A model generated the notes under the pieces. The model was not told the DNA's origin and did not search any database. It was given only the letters and a program-made list of their open reading frames with translations. A DNA stretch of 64,000 nucleotides from Prunus persica (lineage: Eukaryota; Streptophyta; Magnoliopsida; Rosales; Rosaceae), in contig NC_034010.1 of the NCBI RefSeq assembly GCF_000346465.2, positions 20,676,335 through 20,740,334 of the forward strand, written 5' to 3'. How positions within the stretch are numbered: position 1 is the first letter of the stretch; each line of letters begins with the position of its first letter. Of this stretch, positions 39,411 through 50,878 are shown one piece after another. The position numbers and the translations under genes were made by a program.

Positions 39411-40301
39411 TCAATGGTTTGAAGAGCCAGACATGAATTGAAGCTCCTTCTTGTCGTAAATTTCCAAAGAGAAGTCTCTGAGCGTCTGAGGGGCAGTGGA
39501 AGCGGCCATATGGGTCGTTGCAGCAGCCGAACTGGGGCCCACGAAAGAGGATATGGGTCGGGCCGAAATGTTGATAAACGGAGCGGCGGCGACGGTGGTT
39601 GGAAATGTAAATATGTGAGGCTGGGTCGAAGCGGAAGGGACCATGAAGAAAGCTCCGGGAACGACGCCGTTTGACGGTATGGCCCACATGGGGAGCACGC
39701 CTTGAGGTACCACCGCTTGCACCGCTGCTGTCGGTGGCTGTTGGTGATGTCGTTCTGTTGTTAAAGGGGCTAAACCCGCCGAGGCCGAAACGCCGTCGTT
39801 CAAGTCCACGTACTCGCTGTTTGAGTTCCGCTTGCGCTTTTTCTTGTCGGGCGGGTCCTCGCCGGGTCGCGGGTCCGGAGCGGACGTGGGGATTTTGAGC
39901 GCCCCGTTCACGGACATCGCGATCGCAGGCACGGTTCCGGTGCCGGTGGCGGCGATGATGGCCGGCTCGGCGTGCTCCAAGAGCCACCGGATGGTCTCGC
40001 CGTCGGACTTGTGCCCTAGCTCCCGGGTCAGCTGGAAGATCCGAGCCGCGCACGTGGCGGGCATTCGGATCCTCCGGCCCCGTCCCTCCACTTTGGTGTG
40101 CCGGTCCTTCGTTGACGCTCTCTTCGGCGCGTGCACCGCCACAGGCATAGCTACGTCCCGCTCGTCCTTGGGCGCAAGCATGAGAGCTTGGGATGGGCCG
40201 GCGGGCTCTTCTGAGTCGGATTCTTCTCCGCCGTTGATTCTGAGATCGACGGACGGTGTGGCTTGGTCTGGTTCAAGTTCTCGTTTCTCAGTCATGGTCA
40301 T
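39411..40301 (-). CDS. TCP19: Class I TCP transcription factor (TCP9/TCP19 type)
   Basis: Plant-specific bHLH-like factor binding GGNCCCAC-type sites; TCP9/19 members act in leaf growth, senescence and jasmonate control. Single exon, typical for TCP genes. I start at [10 protein letters not shown] (40301), giving 296 aa; the frame is open 37 codons further up, but that part reads as hydrophobic leader-like noise. The TCP domain spans about residues 59-118: [20 protein letters not shown] (basic part), [20 protein letters not shown] (helix I), [19 protein letters not shown] (helix II). The domain lacks the four-residue class II insert, so it is class I. A basic DKKKRKRNS patch follows, and the tail [17 protein letters not shown] matches TCP9/TCP19. 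The 5' half is markedly GC-rich compared with its surroundings. Choice between TCP9 and TCP19 is uncertain. Confidence 0.92.
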   Translation of the reverse strand: MTMTEKRELEPDQATPSVDLRINGGEESDSEEPAGPSQALMLAPKDERDVAMPVAVHAPKRASTKDRHTKVEGRGRRIRMPATCAARIFQLTRELGHKSDGETIRWLLEHAEPAIIAATGTGTVPAIAMSVNGALKIPTSAPDPRPGEDPPDKKKRKRNSNSEYVDLNDGVSASAGLAPLTTERHHQQPPTAAVQAVVPQGVLPMWAIPSNGVVPGAFFMVPSASTQPHIFTFPTTVAAAPFINISARPISSFVGPSSAAATTHMAASTAPQTLRDFSLEIYDKKELQFMSGSSNH

Positions 40302-41567
40302 GTTGAAGCCGAAAATCAACGAAGACCCAATTGAGAAGGAGCAAAACCCAGATAGAATCACACAAAGAAATTCGAAATTCGAAAGAAAAAACGAAAATTT
40401 CGCTGCGGACAAAAAAAATAGTTGCAGAGTTCAAGTGGAGCGCAGAGACTGGAGGGAAAGCTTGAAAATGAAGCGTTTTCTCTATGCGCTTAAACAACAC
40501 GTTGAGGAGGATATTCTCTGTAATTTATATACAAATCAATATCATGGGAGGAGGGATGGGTAGAGTAATTTGATTATTAAATTTTTTACGGTTATTATTA
40601 GGAGGAAAAAATGGAAGAAATCTACGGTTCGCTGCCCATCACATATCAAGTTAGACCCACAGGTGATGACACATGGCGGGGCCCATTGTAATTGGGTTTA
40701 TCTATTCAGTTGAGTCAAAGGTGGTGATGGGTCCAATGAGAAAGGCACTATAAAATCGTTTTAGCTGTTTTGATTTATTTTTGTTTACACACACGCTATA
40801 TACTATACGTTGTGAATTTGTGAGTGTTTATGCTTACAATATTCTTTTCTGTCATTTTGAGGAAAATTGGGCTTATGAGATTAATTCTTAATTCTTTCTT
40901 GTCGTATTGTATGGAATATAACGATGTGTTATAATATAGGTGGATCGTATGGTCGATATTTTTTGTTTCTAAAAATGTACACAAGTAATATCATGTGGTC
41001 GTGCTCATATACGGAACTATAATTACTCGTATTGTAGTCAAATTTCTTCGTCATATCTTTCATCTAGCATGATATCATCTGCCTCTCTAATCAATGAATA
41101 AAACGAATGAAAAGGAATATAAAAAGGAGGGACCAAGTCAAGCATTGAAAAGGAATATGCCATGAGATGAATGAGCTAACTTTCTTTATCATTTCACAGT
41201 TCCACAATGCCAATAAGTTGTATCCGGAATGGCCATAGCTCATACTGCATGGACCCAACTCTATCTTCATTTCATATATACAAATACACGTTCATCCACA
41301 AGTGAGACAACCCTAATTTTTCCTTATTACAAAGGGAATGTCATTGTCCTTATGTTGGACATACAAAACAAAGAAATACAAAATAGAAAAGACTGTGTGA
41401 GCTGATACTTGGTAAAAATACAGAATACTAGCAAGATACATCAAAGAATATGAGCAACTAAACATAAATCAAAAAGATAAGCTGATCGTAACAGATTTAT
41501 AGTTCTAGTAGTTAGTGGACAATTACTCATGTACTCAATTTCCCAATCACTCCAATACGGAATTAAC
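40302..41567. other. TCP 5' flank and AT-rich spacer
   Basis: 40302-40540 holds the TCP leader (CT-rich on the minus strand) and a TATA-like TTATATAC near 40526-40535. The rest is AT-rich, with no gene or clear repeat. Confidence 0.45.
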
Positions 41568-41570
41568 TAA

Positions 41571-41973
41571 GAGCATCCACAATTGACTCCTTAAACTACC
41601 TCATTAAACAAAATTTAGGAAGAAATTGAAAAAAAACAATTCCAACCATACTCCATATCCACCTCCTAAAATAGAAAGACCGCTAGGAGCTCCTAAATCT
41701 GAGGAGAGATAAATGACTCTTAGTGGCTCCCTATAATTTAATTCTATTTTGTTTTATGCATAGTTTAAACTTTTAATTAATGATAACTAGTTTTTTTTAA
41801 TATTATTTTGCATAGAGATGGACCAATCATATTGAATTAAAAAATAATTATAGTATTTCCTAAACCAGAGAGTATGATTAGAGTTCAAATTTTATAAGGA
41901 GCTTCTAAAATAATTTTTTTGTGTTTTTAGCTAAATTTCAACTAAAATATAGGGAGCAAGATTGTAGTTGCTC
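41571..41973. mobile_element. Tourist-like MITE (PIF/Harbinger type)
   Basis: 403 bp bounded by GAGCATCCACAATTGACTCC on the left and the imperfect mirror GGAGCAAGATTGTAGTTGCTC (first 20 bases considered) on the right, with TAA on both sides (41568-41570, 41974-41976). TIR start GAGC, TAA duplication and size fit the Harbinger superfamily; the full element at 50.4 kb has related ends. Confidence 0.8.
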
Positions 41974-42391
41974 TAACTTACCACAACTTTCCGACATGTC
42001 GCGTTAAAATTGTGCTTCAATATCAAAATATACAGTGCATTTTGATAACTTTTTTGGACCATATATTCCAATCACTTTCATTTCATATGCTTGGATTAGG
42101 CGAATTGTACTTGCAAAGAAGTTTAGGCCTATTTTCTTATTAGTTAGTCACACATATTAATCCTCGCTCGTTGTCCAATAGCCACATACTAGAAATAAGG
42201 TAACAACAACTAATGGCAACATAAAGAGAGTTGAAAACTAGTAGTAGTACTTAGTGAAAATGGCGTTTATTAATGGGGTTACCAATTTCAAATGGCACAT
42301 TAATGTGCTACAAGGTCATTCCTAGGTGTGTGGACCAAACACCTTTGTTATGATGGTAAAACAGATTTCCAAAACCATTATAGTGTCCAGC
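41974..42391. other. Spacer between MITE and Helitron relic
   Basis: AT-rich, with no gene or repeat structure that I can support. Confidence 0.4.
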
Positions 42392-42668
42392 GTTAGGTAG
42401 AGAATGGTAAAACATTCAAAATATCAGAAAATATCCTTGGTTAATGTAAACATTAAGAATTGAAATTATTAATTAAATGAGGATAACATGGTAAATTCAC
42501 ACTTTCATATTACAAAAATTAAAATTAAAAGAAAAATCAAATACTTGATCCTATTTTTATGAAACACAATTACTCATTATCTTTTTTAATTCTAAAATAA
42601 ATATTTTAAAATTTTTAAAAATAAAAAAAAACCTCTTGCAGGTCCAGAAACACGTACGAATATGCTAG
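42392..42668 (+). mobile_element. Decayed Helitron-like unit H5
   Basis: Follows the 22.9-kb family from GAGAATGGTAAAACATTC through TTGAAATTATTAATTAAATG to a terminal CTAG at 42668, but the 5' end and the 3' hairpin (GCAGGTCCAGAAACACGTAC) are both mutated. An old, immobile copy. Confidence 0.65.
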
Positions 42669-43600
42669 TTTATTATGATGTGTGAGTCTTTGCGAGTGTT
42701 AAGTGTGAACATTAACACTCAAATAGGAAGGAAGAGACCAAAATAGTTTTAAAATATTATTATAAGAAATTAAGGGATTGCATTCATAACTATACGAGAA
42801 TTGCAACACCATTATCACAAAATCAACTCATTGTCAGACAACATGAAAAGATAACAAATTCGCACCAATCGACTTTACTCTTCGACAAAAAGAAAAAATA
42901 CACCGAAAAAATAATAAATCTGTTATAGTTTTACGCCATAAACTAGTGAATGAAAAAGAGAGGAAGATGAGACGAAAAAGCATGGTAGTCCCCGAAATAG
43001 TTAACAAATTAAGACGCATGAAATAGATTAAAATAAAAAAAAATTATCTGATGGGATTCACTATCGCATATATTTTTTATTTTTTATTTTTTATTTTTTG
43101 TCAACCACACAATTACTGTGAAATGGGTAGGCAACATCTTCTAAACTGGTGGGGTCCAACCAATTTGTCAATCCAACCGTTGGATCCGACCACCTATGGT
43201 GGACCTTACCTCATAGCCTAAAAGTTTTCTTATAAAGTGGGCCTACTGCACACGCACTTAAGACGAGGACCAGCGAATTGCCGCTCGCTGGGGTTCGGTC
43301 TGGGACGGGACCCACCGGTTCTACACTAATATTAGTGATGGGCCTCACAGCTTGCGTAGGCCACAATGGGATATGGCTGAGACTGAGAGAGACCCACTTG
43401 CTCAAAACTGGTCCCTGTTTACTTTCTAGATGGGGACCCCCCTTTTTGGGGGCCCCATTTGTTTTTCCTTTCCTTTCTATGCTATATGTGGACCCCATTT
43501 ACAGCCTTGCCAAAAGACACATGAATAAATGGTATCTCGACACGTGTCTTTAATGAATTTTTAGATATAAATGGAATTACAGTAAGAAATATATTAATAA
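42669..43600. other. Spacer left of the tRNA array
   Basis: No gene supported. 43070-43100 is a TTTTTTAT-type simple repeat. 43130-43510 is GC-richer, containing GGGGACCCCCC and GGGGGCCCC stretches and a short inverted pair, but no open frame with family features. Confidence 0.4.
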
Positions 43601-43672
43601 ATCAGAGTGGCGCAGCGGAAGCGTGGTGGGCCCATAACCCACAGGTCCCAGGATCGAAACCTGGCTCTGATA
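43601..43672 (+). tRNA. trnI-Met(CAT): Initiator tRNA-Met (CAT), copy 1
   Basis: 72 nt. The acceptor stem ATCAGAG pairs fully with CTCTGAT, with discriminator A. The anticodon loop GGGCCCATAACCC has CAT in the loop and the three G-C pairs in the stem that mark initiators. D arm TGGCGCAGCGGAAG (A box) and T arm CCAGGATCGAAACCTGG (B box) are intact, with the initiator-type A at T54. No intron. T-runs for RNA polymerase III termination start about 20 nt downstream. Confidence 0.95.
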
Positions 43673-43859
43673 AAAAAGAGTGGCTTCCAATTATTTTTTT
43701 TGTTTTTTTAGGCCTTTTACTTTCAATTCAATCTCTAAGTATAACCATTAACATGTAAGAGAGAAAGAATAAGTATGAGATGAACAAATGGTATCTCGAC
43801 ATGTGTTTTTAATGAATTTGTAGATATAAATGGAATTACAATAAGAAATATATTAATAA

Positions 43860-43931
43860 ATCAGAGTGGCGCAGCGGAAGCGTGGTGGGCCCATAACCCA
43901 CAGGTCCCAGGATCGAAACCTGGCTCTGATA
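43860..43931 (+). tRNA. trnI-Met(CAT): Initiator tRNA-Met (CAT), copy 2
   Basis: Identical to copy 1 over all 72 nt, 259 bp downstream in the same orientation, with matching flanks on both sides (TAAGAAATATATTAATAA before, AAAAAAGAGTGG after). Confidence 0.95.
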
Positions 43932-44036
43932 AAAAAGAGTGGGCTTCCAATTATTTTTTTTTTGTTTTTTTAGGCCTTTTACTTTCAATTCAATCTTCAA
44001 GTATAACCATTAACCTGTAAGAGAGAAAGAATAAGT

Positions 44037-44395
44037 GCTAGTTTGGCATTGCTTATTTGTGATAATAAGTGATTTTTTAAAAATTTTAGGAAGCACAGCC
44101 CGTTTGGTAAACTATGAGAAAATCACTTATTGTTAAAAATTGTTGTGAGATAAAGCTATAAGGGAAAACAGCTAATGAAGTGCTTTCATTTTCTGATTAT
44201 GCAGGAATCAGTTTCAAAGAGGCGCTGGGTTTAATGATTTTGCGGCAATCATTTTCTGATTATGTGGGAATTAGTACCAACAATACTTTTAACAAAAAGT
44301 TTACTACGCCAAACTGTTTTCTCTCATAGCTGATTTCTCTCACAGCAAATCTGACAGCGATTATTTTCACAGCACAGCAATGCCAAACTGGCCCT
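44037..44395. mobile_element. MITE inserted in the tRNA array
   Basis: About 359 bp with ends GCTAGTTTGGCATTGCT and AGCAATGCCAAACTGGCCC. The neighbouring repeat unit shows the empty site (AATAAGTATGAGATG at about 43768), so the insertion is directly proven. AGT is duplicated at the borders. The superfamily is uncertain (hAT-like internal sequence, but the duplication is only 3 bp). Confidence 0.8.
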
Positions 44396-44477
44396 AGTAT
44401 GAGATGAACAAATGGTATCTTGACATGTGTTTTTAATGAATTTGTAAATGGAATTACAATAAGAAATATATTAATAA

Positions 44478-44549
44478 ATCAGAGTGGCACAGCAGAAGCG
44501 TGGTGGGCCCATAACCCACAGGTCCCAAGATTGAAACCTGCCTTTGATA
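44478..44549 (+). pseudogene. Decayed initiator tRNA-Met, copy 3
   Basis: 72 nt, same layout, but changed at several sites: A box GCGCAGCGG is now GCACAGCAG, and the T arm is now CCAAGATTGAAACCTGC, with two broken pairs and a mutated B box (GATTGAAACC). The acceptor stem keeps one G-T pair. The anticodon arm is intact. Probably not transcribed or not stable. Confidence 0.75.
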
Positions 44550-44590
44550 AAAAAGAGTGGCTTCTAATTAACTTTTTTTATTTTTTTTGT

Positions 44591-45586
44591 TTTCTATTGC
44601 CCTCTAACTCAATACTTGTCAAAAAAAAATTATAAAAAAAAAGAAGCAAATAGGCTACTTTCAGCAGCTTGACGAAACCAAGCCAAGCTCACAGGGCACT
44701 GAAGATAAAATGCCAATGACCCAATGCCTTGGGAAAAAGCCCAATCCAGCATATTTATTTTGCAAGATCAAATAGAAACCAAGAAGAAAAATGGGTGGCG
44801 CCTCACCCACATGAAGAAGTTCAGTTGCGTGAAGATCTTGGAACTCCAAAAAGCTTCGTGCCTATGCGCTCAGGCTAGGAAAGTTTCACCAAATAAGATC
44901 GAATGAAAGAAAGTGAAGGAAAAAGGGGAGGGAGGCTTGATAAAATTGAGAGTTCCGGTGCCTATAAAAGGAGGTACCTTCAACCCAGCGAACACACCAT
45001 CCAAGAGTGCGACCAAGCTTTCGTTGAGCAACTAGAAATTTACTCAAGACACCCAATTCTCTATTTCCAAATTTCCCTATCTTCCTTAGTCAAAATCCCC
45101 CCAAACTTCTCTCTCCTAGCTCTAAACCTTTGCTTCCATAAGAAATCCAAGCTCTTTCTCTCTATTACTAAACTCACAAAGACTTAGCTCCCATGCCACA
45201 AGCTTCTCAAACCAAGTCATATTCTAATCCGTCACAACCGTTTGATTCATTCGTGAAAGGGATCAAAATGTTTTCTAAGGCTCCACAAACCTTTCAAAAC
45301 ACCCTTGGGCCCTGGTTCTTAAACTTAAGCATAGGGGCAACTCTATCTATTTTTTTTTTTACGACAGCCTAAGTCCATTCGTCAGGCTGTTGGAACAAAA
45401 AGACCTCTACAAATTTCAATCTAGTACTCTTGGAGTTAATAATTTACACTATAAGTGAACATAATGTATATGGTTAAGCGTTATGTTTTACGTTTTGAAC
45501 CCTCCTGAAATATAAAATTTTCACTCCCCTCCTCCTCCTGTATACTTATAAAACCCTAGAAATTTGTATTTTTTAAAAAAAGGCTT
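44591..45586. other. Spacer with a TATA-like segment, possible LTR relic
   Basis: CCTATAAAAGGAGGTACC at about 44963 followed by CT/CA-rich sequence looks like a promoter and leader, as found in LTRs, but I find no terminal TG..CA pair, primer site or second LTR. No gene can be supported. Confidence 0.3.
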
Positions 45587-45756
45587 AATATCACCAAACG
45601 TCCTTAAGGTTTACGAAATTATCAGATTGTTTTTTTTTTTTTAATGTCATTCGTGGTCATCAACGTTAGTACGTGTGCTCACAAATGGTCCATGCCGTTA
45701 GGTTCCGTCAAAAACTCCGTTAGTTTGCTGACGTGGCATATCTATATATGTATATA

Positions 45757-46248
45757 TATCACAAAACATCCTTAAGGTTCACGCACTTTTGGCAAATGGT
45801 CCCTGCAAATTTTTTTTTCATTTAAAATTCATAAAATTTTGGTTTTCTTTTTTAAATTATTTAAAAATATATATTGTATTTTAAATACATGTGGCACTAT
45901 ATTATTGGAGATGTGGGCTCCACATATATGCCTCGTCAACAAACTAGTGGAGTTTTTAAAAAATAATTTAAAAATAAAAAAAACCATTTATAGAAGGATT
46001 TTAACCTTGAGGACCATTTATGAACCTTAAACCCTTGATTTTTTCATTTATAAATTTTATGTATTTAAAATTATTTTTTTAAAACTCCATTAGTTCGTTG
46101 ATGCAGCATATATGTGGAGCCCATATCTCCAATAATATAGTGTCACGTGTATTTAAAATTCATAAAATTTATAAAAGAAAATAAAACAAAAAAATTTCGC
46201 AGGATCCATTTTTGATAGGTGCTTGAACCTTAGGAATGTTTTATGATA
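45757..46248. mobile_element. Nested inverted-repeat element, related to its host
   Basis: Ends TATCACAAAACATCCTTAAG and the mirror TAGGAATGTTTTATGATA. The arms mirror each other through a segment with GGAGATGTGGGCTCCACATA. The terminal bases resemble those of the enclosing element, so both belong to one family. Confidence 0.7.
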
Positions 46249-46265
46249 TATATATATATATATAT

Positions 46266-46667
46266 AGTTTTTCTCTAATGCGGACATCCGCATTGTGCTA
46301 AAGTCCGGTCGTGTCCTTCCAGCTTCTTTTCTGTAGGTGGATTTGATTTCATACATGTATAAAGCAAAAGCATGGTAAGCACTCCATATATAAATATATA
46401 ATTAGGGGTTGGGCCTTCCAAAAGGTATCCCAAAAGTGGGAAGGTGTGCAGAAGAACAATAAGCAATACCATTGGTTGCTACTGTAAGCTGGCTTCTTTT
46501 TCTGTTTAATTATAGAGCCATATCAGTGATGAACGGGTTCTACTAAGCCAGTATGGTTCCTCAAGCCAAGTGGGTTCCACTAAGAACCAAATTCACTTGC
46601 AAAAAGAAGTTGCAAAAGAGACGACTGGACTTTAACATAATGCAGACGTCCGCATTAGAGAAAAACT
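46266..46667. mobile_element. MITE with ~47-bp TIRs
   Basis: 402 bp. The left end AGTTTTTCTCTAATGCGGAC mirrors the right end, CCGCATTAGAGAAAAACT, and pairing goes on through AAAGTCC(G/A)GTCGT. It lies between TATATA runs on both sides, so a TA-type target is likely but cannot be delimited. Confidence 0.8.
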
Positions 46668-46677
46668 CTATATATAT

Positions 46678-47038
46678 ACAGAGAGCTTCTATTGAGGGAT
46701 TTTTCAAATAAGCTTATTTGAGGGACATCCCTTGTAGGGCCCATTCCGGATTGTATTTCACTAATCCAAACTATCTATTTTGTAGATACACATTCAAAGA
46801 TCATTTCTACAAAAAATCACTTGAATCCGATATCAATTGAGTTATTGAAATTTTAGTAATTTCTTAAAGTACAGTGTTCATTGATTTTGTAGGACACAAT
46901 TGAATGTCGAAACGGTTTCCAATTTGTCTAATTTTTTGTAAGGATGATCTATAAATGAAGACCTAAAAAATAGATGGTTCGGATCATTGGAAAAAAAATT
47001 GTATGGTATCCTACATGGCGTCCCTCAATAGAAAGGGA

Positions 47039-47042
<4 letters not shown>
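46678..47042. mobile_element. MITE with short TIRs in a TA run
   Basis: 365 bp. The left end ACAGAGAGCTTCTATTGAGG and the right end CCTCAATAGAAAGGGACTGT are imperfect mirrors (about 24 bp). Flanked by TATATATA on both sides. Confidence 0.7.

Positions 47043-47043
<1 letters not shown>

Positions 47044-47070
<27 letters not shown>
47044..47070. repeat. (TA)n microsatellite
   Basis: Pure TA run between the last nested MITE and the right arm of the enclosing element. Confidence 0.9.
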
Positions 47071-47073
<3 letters not shown>

Positions 47074-47232
47074 ACGTCAGCATACTAACAGAGTTTTTGA
47101 CAGAACCTAATGGCAGAGATCATTTATGAGCACATACATAGACCAACCTTGAGGACTATGAATGACAAAAAAAAAAAAAATTAAGAATGCAATCTGATAA
47201 TTTCATTAACTTTAATAACGTTTTGTGATATA

Positions 47233-48028
47233 AAGAGTAATTATAATTTTGGTCACAAAAGCCTTAGAAATTCTTATCGGAAAATAAGCGCCTAGAAATT
47301 ATCTTGTTTAATAACTTTTATGATAAAAGCTTATTTTCTTAAAATGGCATCATAGTGTTGTCACATAAGGGATGTCAACATAGTACTCTCATTGAAAAAC
47401 AAAAACAAAAAAAGAAGAAATTCTCATACCCACAAAGAAGAAAACCCGACCCAATTATAATAACCCAGCAAACTCAGTTAGTGTTTCTCTCTCTCGCTTT
47501 CTCCCTCGTCTAACTCTGATTCTCCTCATAGAGCGAGAACAAAGCTTCGTTGCCGCTAGCAATCACACCATTCGGTACGTCAAATTTTCAGGTTTCTTTC
47601 AATTTTTCTTCAATTTTGTTGTTTGGGATGCTTATTCAGTCGAAGGTTTTACCCAGTTCTGGAATTTCTTTTTGGGTTTAGAAAGATTTTCTTATTGTTT
47701 TCAATGGATCGTTTCTAGTTTCTTGTGATTTTTGTACATCTTTCTGTATCGTTTTTGTTCAACTTTAAAACATGATATGAGATTCCAGAAACCTTGGGTT
47801 ATAGTTTTGTTATAATTTCTTGCTGCCGATCTGCAACTGAGCTTTCATGAATTCCACTTCTGGGATTGTTGAAATTTTGGGTCTACGCATGAAATATTAC
47901 TGAATTATTGAAATTATGTTGTTAGTTAAAGCCCCTTATTTTGGTGTACTTGCTGCCCATATATGTAGATATTTGGTGTAATACGATGAATTTTGAGTTT
48001 TTTATTTTGCTAATTATGAAGCTAAGTC
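47233..48028. promoter_or_regulatory. RBX1b promoter and leader (possible leader copy L3)
   Basis: A CT-rich leader at about 47480-47575 is followed by intron-like sequence up to the ATG. 47465-47500 and 47860-47935 resemble the SYP81 leader (GCAAACTCAGTTAGTGTTTC; GGGTCTACGCATGAAATATT against GGGATCAAGCATGGAAATAT). Confidence 0.5.
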
Positions 48029-49461
<1,433 letters not shown>

Positions 49462-50435
49462 AACCTTCATGTGGTCGAGTGTAGGATCTTCTATGCACTT
49501 AGTCAAGTGTTGGATATCTTCTGCGCACTTTCTACGCTGGAGGTGTCGAGGAGGGTCTTAACCCCCTATGTCTATCATCTTTTCTTTGTGCTTATTTTTC
49601 TTCTCAACTTTAAATCAACCGAGCCCGTATATTTTTGTTTAGCATTCAGCTACTCAAGTGCGTGATTATGGATTTGCCACAGTAAAAGTTATAATTGCCT
49701 TGCCCTGTTATTATCATTAAGAATGAACTATAAATTTTCAACTCTCTCTTTTGCAGGCATGGTTTTCTTTTGGATTTAGTGATGTTTATTTATTTTTAAC
49801 CCCAGGCAGCATTTGCCGCATGCTTGATTGTGTCGAGTGTGGTGACTCAGACAAATGACACCTTTTGGCTCAAGGATATACGTGTGTTTTGCCTAACGGC
49901 ATGCTTAAAATGCATGATCTTGTTCTCAATGACATGAATAAAATGTCGTTTAATGTTAAAACCTCTTTATCTTTGTTTACAATCAGAATTAAAATGCATG
50001 ATCTTGCTGTTGGTTGCATACATAGTGAAAATGAGATCTAAGTGCATCTCTTTGTTGTAAGATGGCTCCTTCCCTATCTGCGAGGAGCAGGCTTATGTTG
50101 GGGCAATGGAAATGAAGGCTTCAATTGAAACAGTGAAGAAAAGCATAACTAATCTTAATCGAACCCTACTAAAAAAGGCAGCTCTATTTGACATATTTGT
50201 TCAAGGCATTTGTTCCACCGTGATCAAGGAGCAGTTTGAGAAAGCTCTCAATCGAGCCTGGCGAACCGCATCTGGATTTAAGACATCTACTCAAATATAT
50301 TTTCCATACATGGGCTCCTTTTCATCAAACTAAACACGGACTTTCCAAACAAAAAATTATGAAAGAGGGGGGCAAAGCCCCAGCACCAGAAACCTAAACA
50401 GACTCAGCAACCAGCAATCTGTCTTGCGTGACACC
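49462..50435. other. RBX1b 3' flank; one small unexplained frame
   Basis: 3' UTR followed by spacer. A 75-codon frame at 50106-50333 (MEMKASIETVKKSITNLNRT.., Lys-rich helix-forming) resembles no family I know. It could be an exon fragment or chance, and I do not call it a gene. Confidence 0.4.
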
Positions 50436-50517
50436 TAAGAGCCACTCCAGCGGACGGGCCGAGCCCGAGGCGAGGGGAAAAAAAAAAAAAATTTCGTTCC
50501 ACCGCATAGCCCAAGCC

Positions 50518-50519
<2 letters not shown>

Positions 50520-50554
<35 letters not shown>
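50520..50554. repeat. Run of 35 G
   Basis: An uninterrupted G homopolymer just inside the left end of the Harbinger element, preceded by an A-run at 50478-50491. It is capable of G-quadruplex formation and prone to replication and sequencing error. Confidence 0.9.
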
Positions 50555-50555
<1 letters not shown>

Positions 50556-50878
50556 GGGACCCACCAACTCGGGCCAGCCCGAAGGCGAGACGAGCCCGAC
50601 CTGCAGCCAACGGGAAGTTGCCACGTGTCGCGTCCCCAGCCCTCCGATCAGCATCTCCGAATCCAATCCTACGACTGAGGCTTTTTTGGGCAATAAAAAT
50701 ATGAAAAAAAATCGTAAATTTTTTTTAAAAAATTCAGATTGTTTTTTTTCTATAAATACCTATCAATACCCTTCACTTTCAACACCAATCCTCATACATT
50801 TCATTATACTTCTACTATTATTCACTATTTACTCAACATTTTCCTCTTTTTCATCTAGTATTTTGATTTCATATTTTT

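Larger units (their letters stand above)
43521..44590. repeat. Tandem array of three ~259-bp tRNA units
   Basis: Each unit holds AAATGGTATCT, GACA(C/T)GTGT, AATGGAATTACA, AAGAAATATATTAATAA, then the tRNA and a T-rich tail. Unit 1 tRNA starts at 43601, unit 2 at 43860, unit 3 at 44478; the third is displaced by the MITE at 44037-44395. With the MITE removed, all units keep nearly the same period. Confidence 0.9.
45587..47232. mobile_element. Long-TIR element containing three nested MITEs
   Basis: Left arm about 45589-45740 (TATCACCAAACGTCC.., ending GCTGACGTGGC) and right arm about 47070-47231 (CCACGTCAGCATACTAACAG .. ACGTTTTGTGATA) are mirror images with perhaps 80% identity over 150-160 bp. 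The centre is a TA-rich run into which other elements have inserted. No coding capacity. Confidence 0.75.

Noticed and set aside
39832..40563. 243-codon plus-strand frame opposite the TCP gene, and a 230-codon minus-strand frame at 39361-40053
   Set aside because: Both are shadows in GC-rich coding sequence of the TCP gene, have Ser/Arg/Gly-rich composition and no family features.
44478..44549. Third working tRNA-Met
   Set aside because: The A and B boxes and the T stem are mutated compared with the two identical copies.
44591..45586. Solo LTR around the TATAAAAGGAGG motif
   Set aside because: No TG..CA ends, target duplication, primer-binding site or internal domain could be seen; left as a possibility only.
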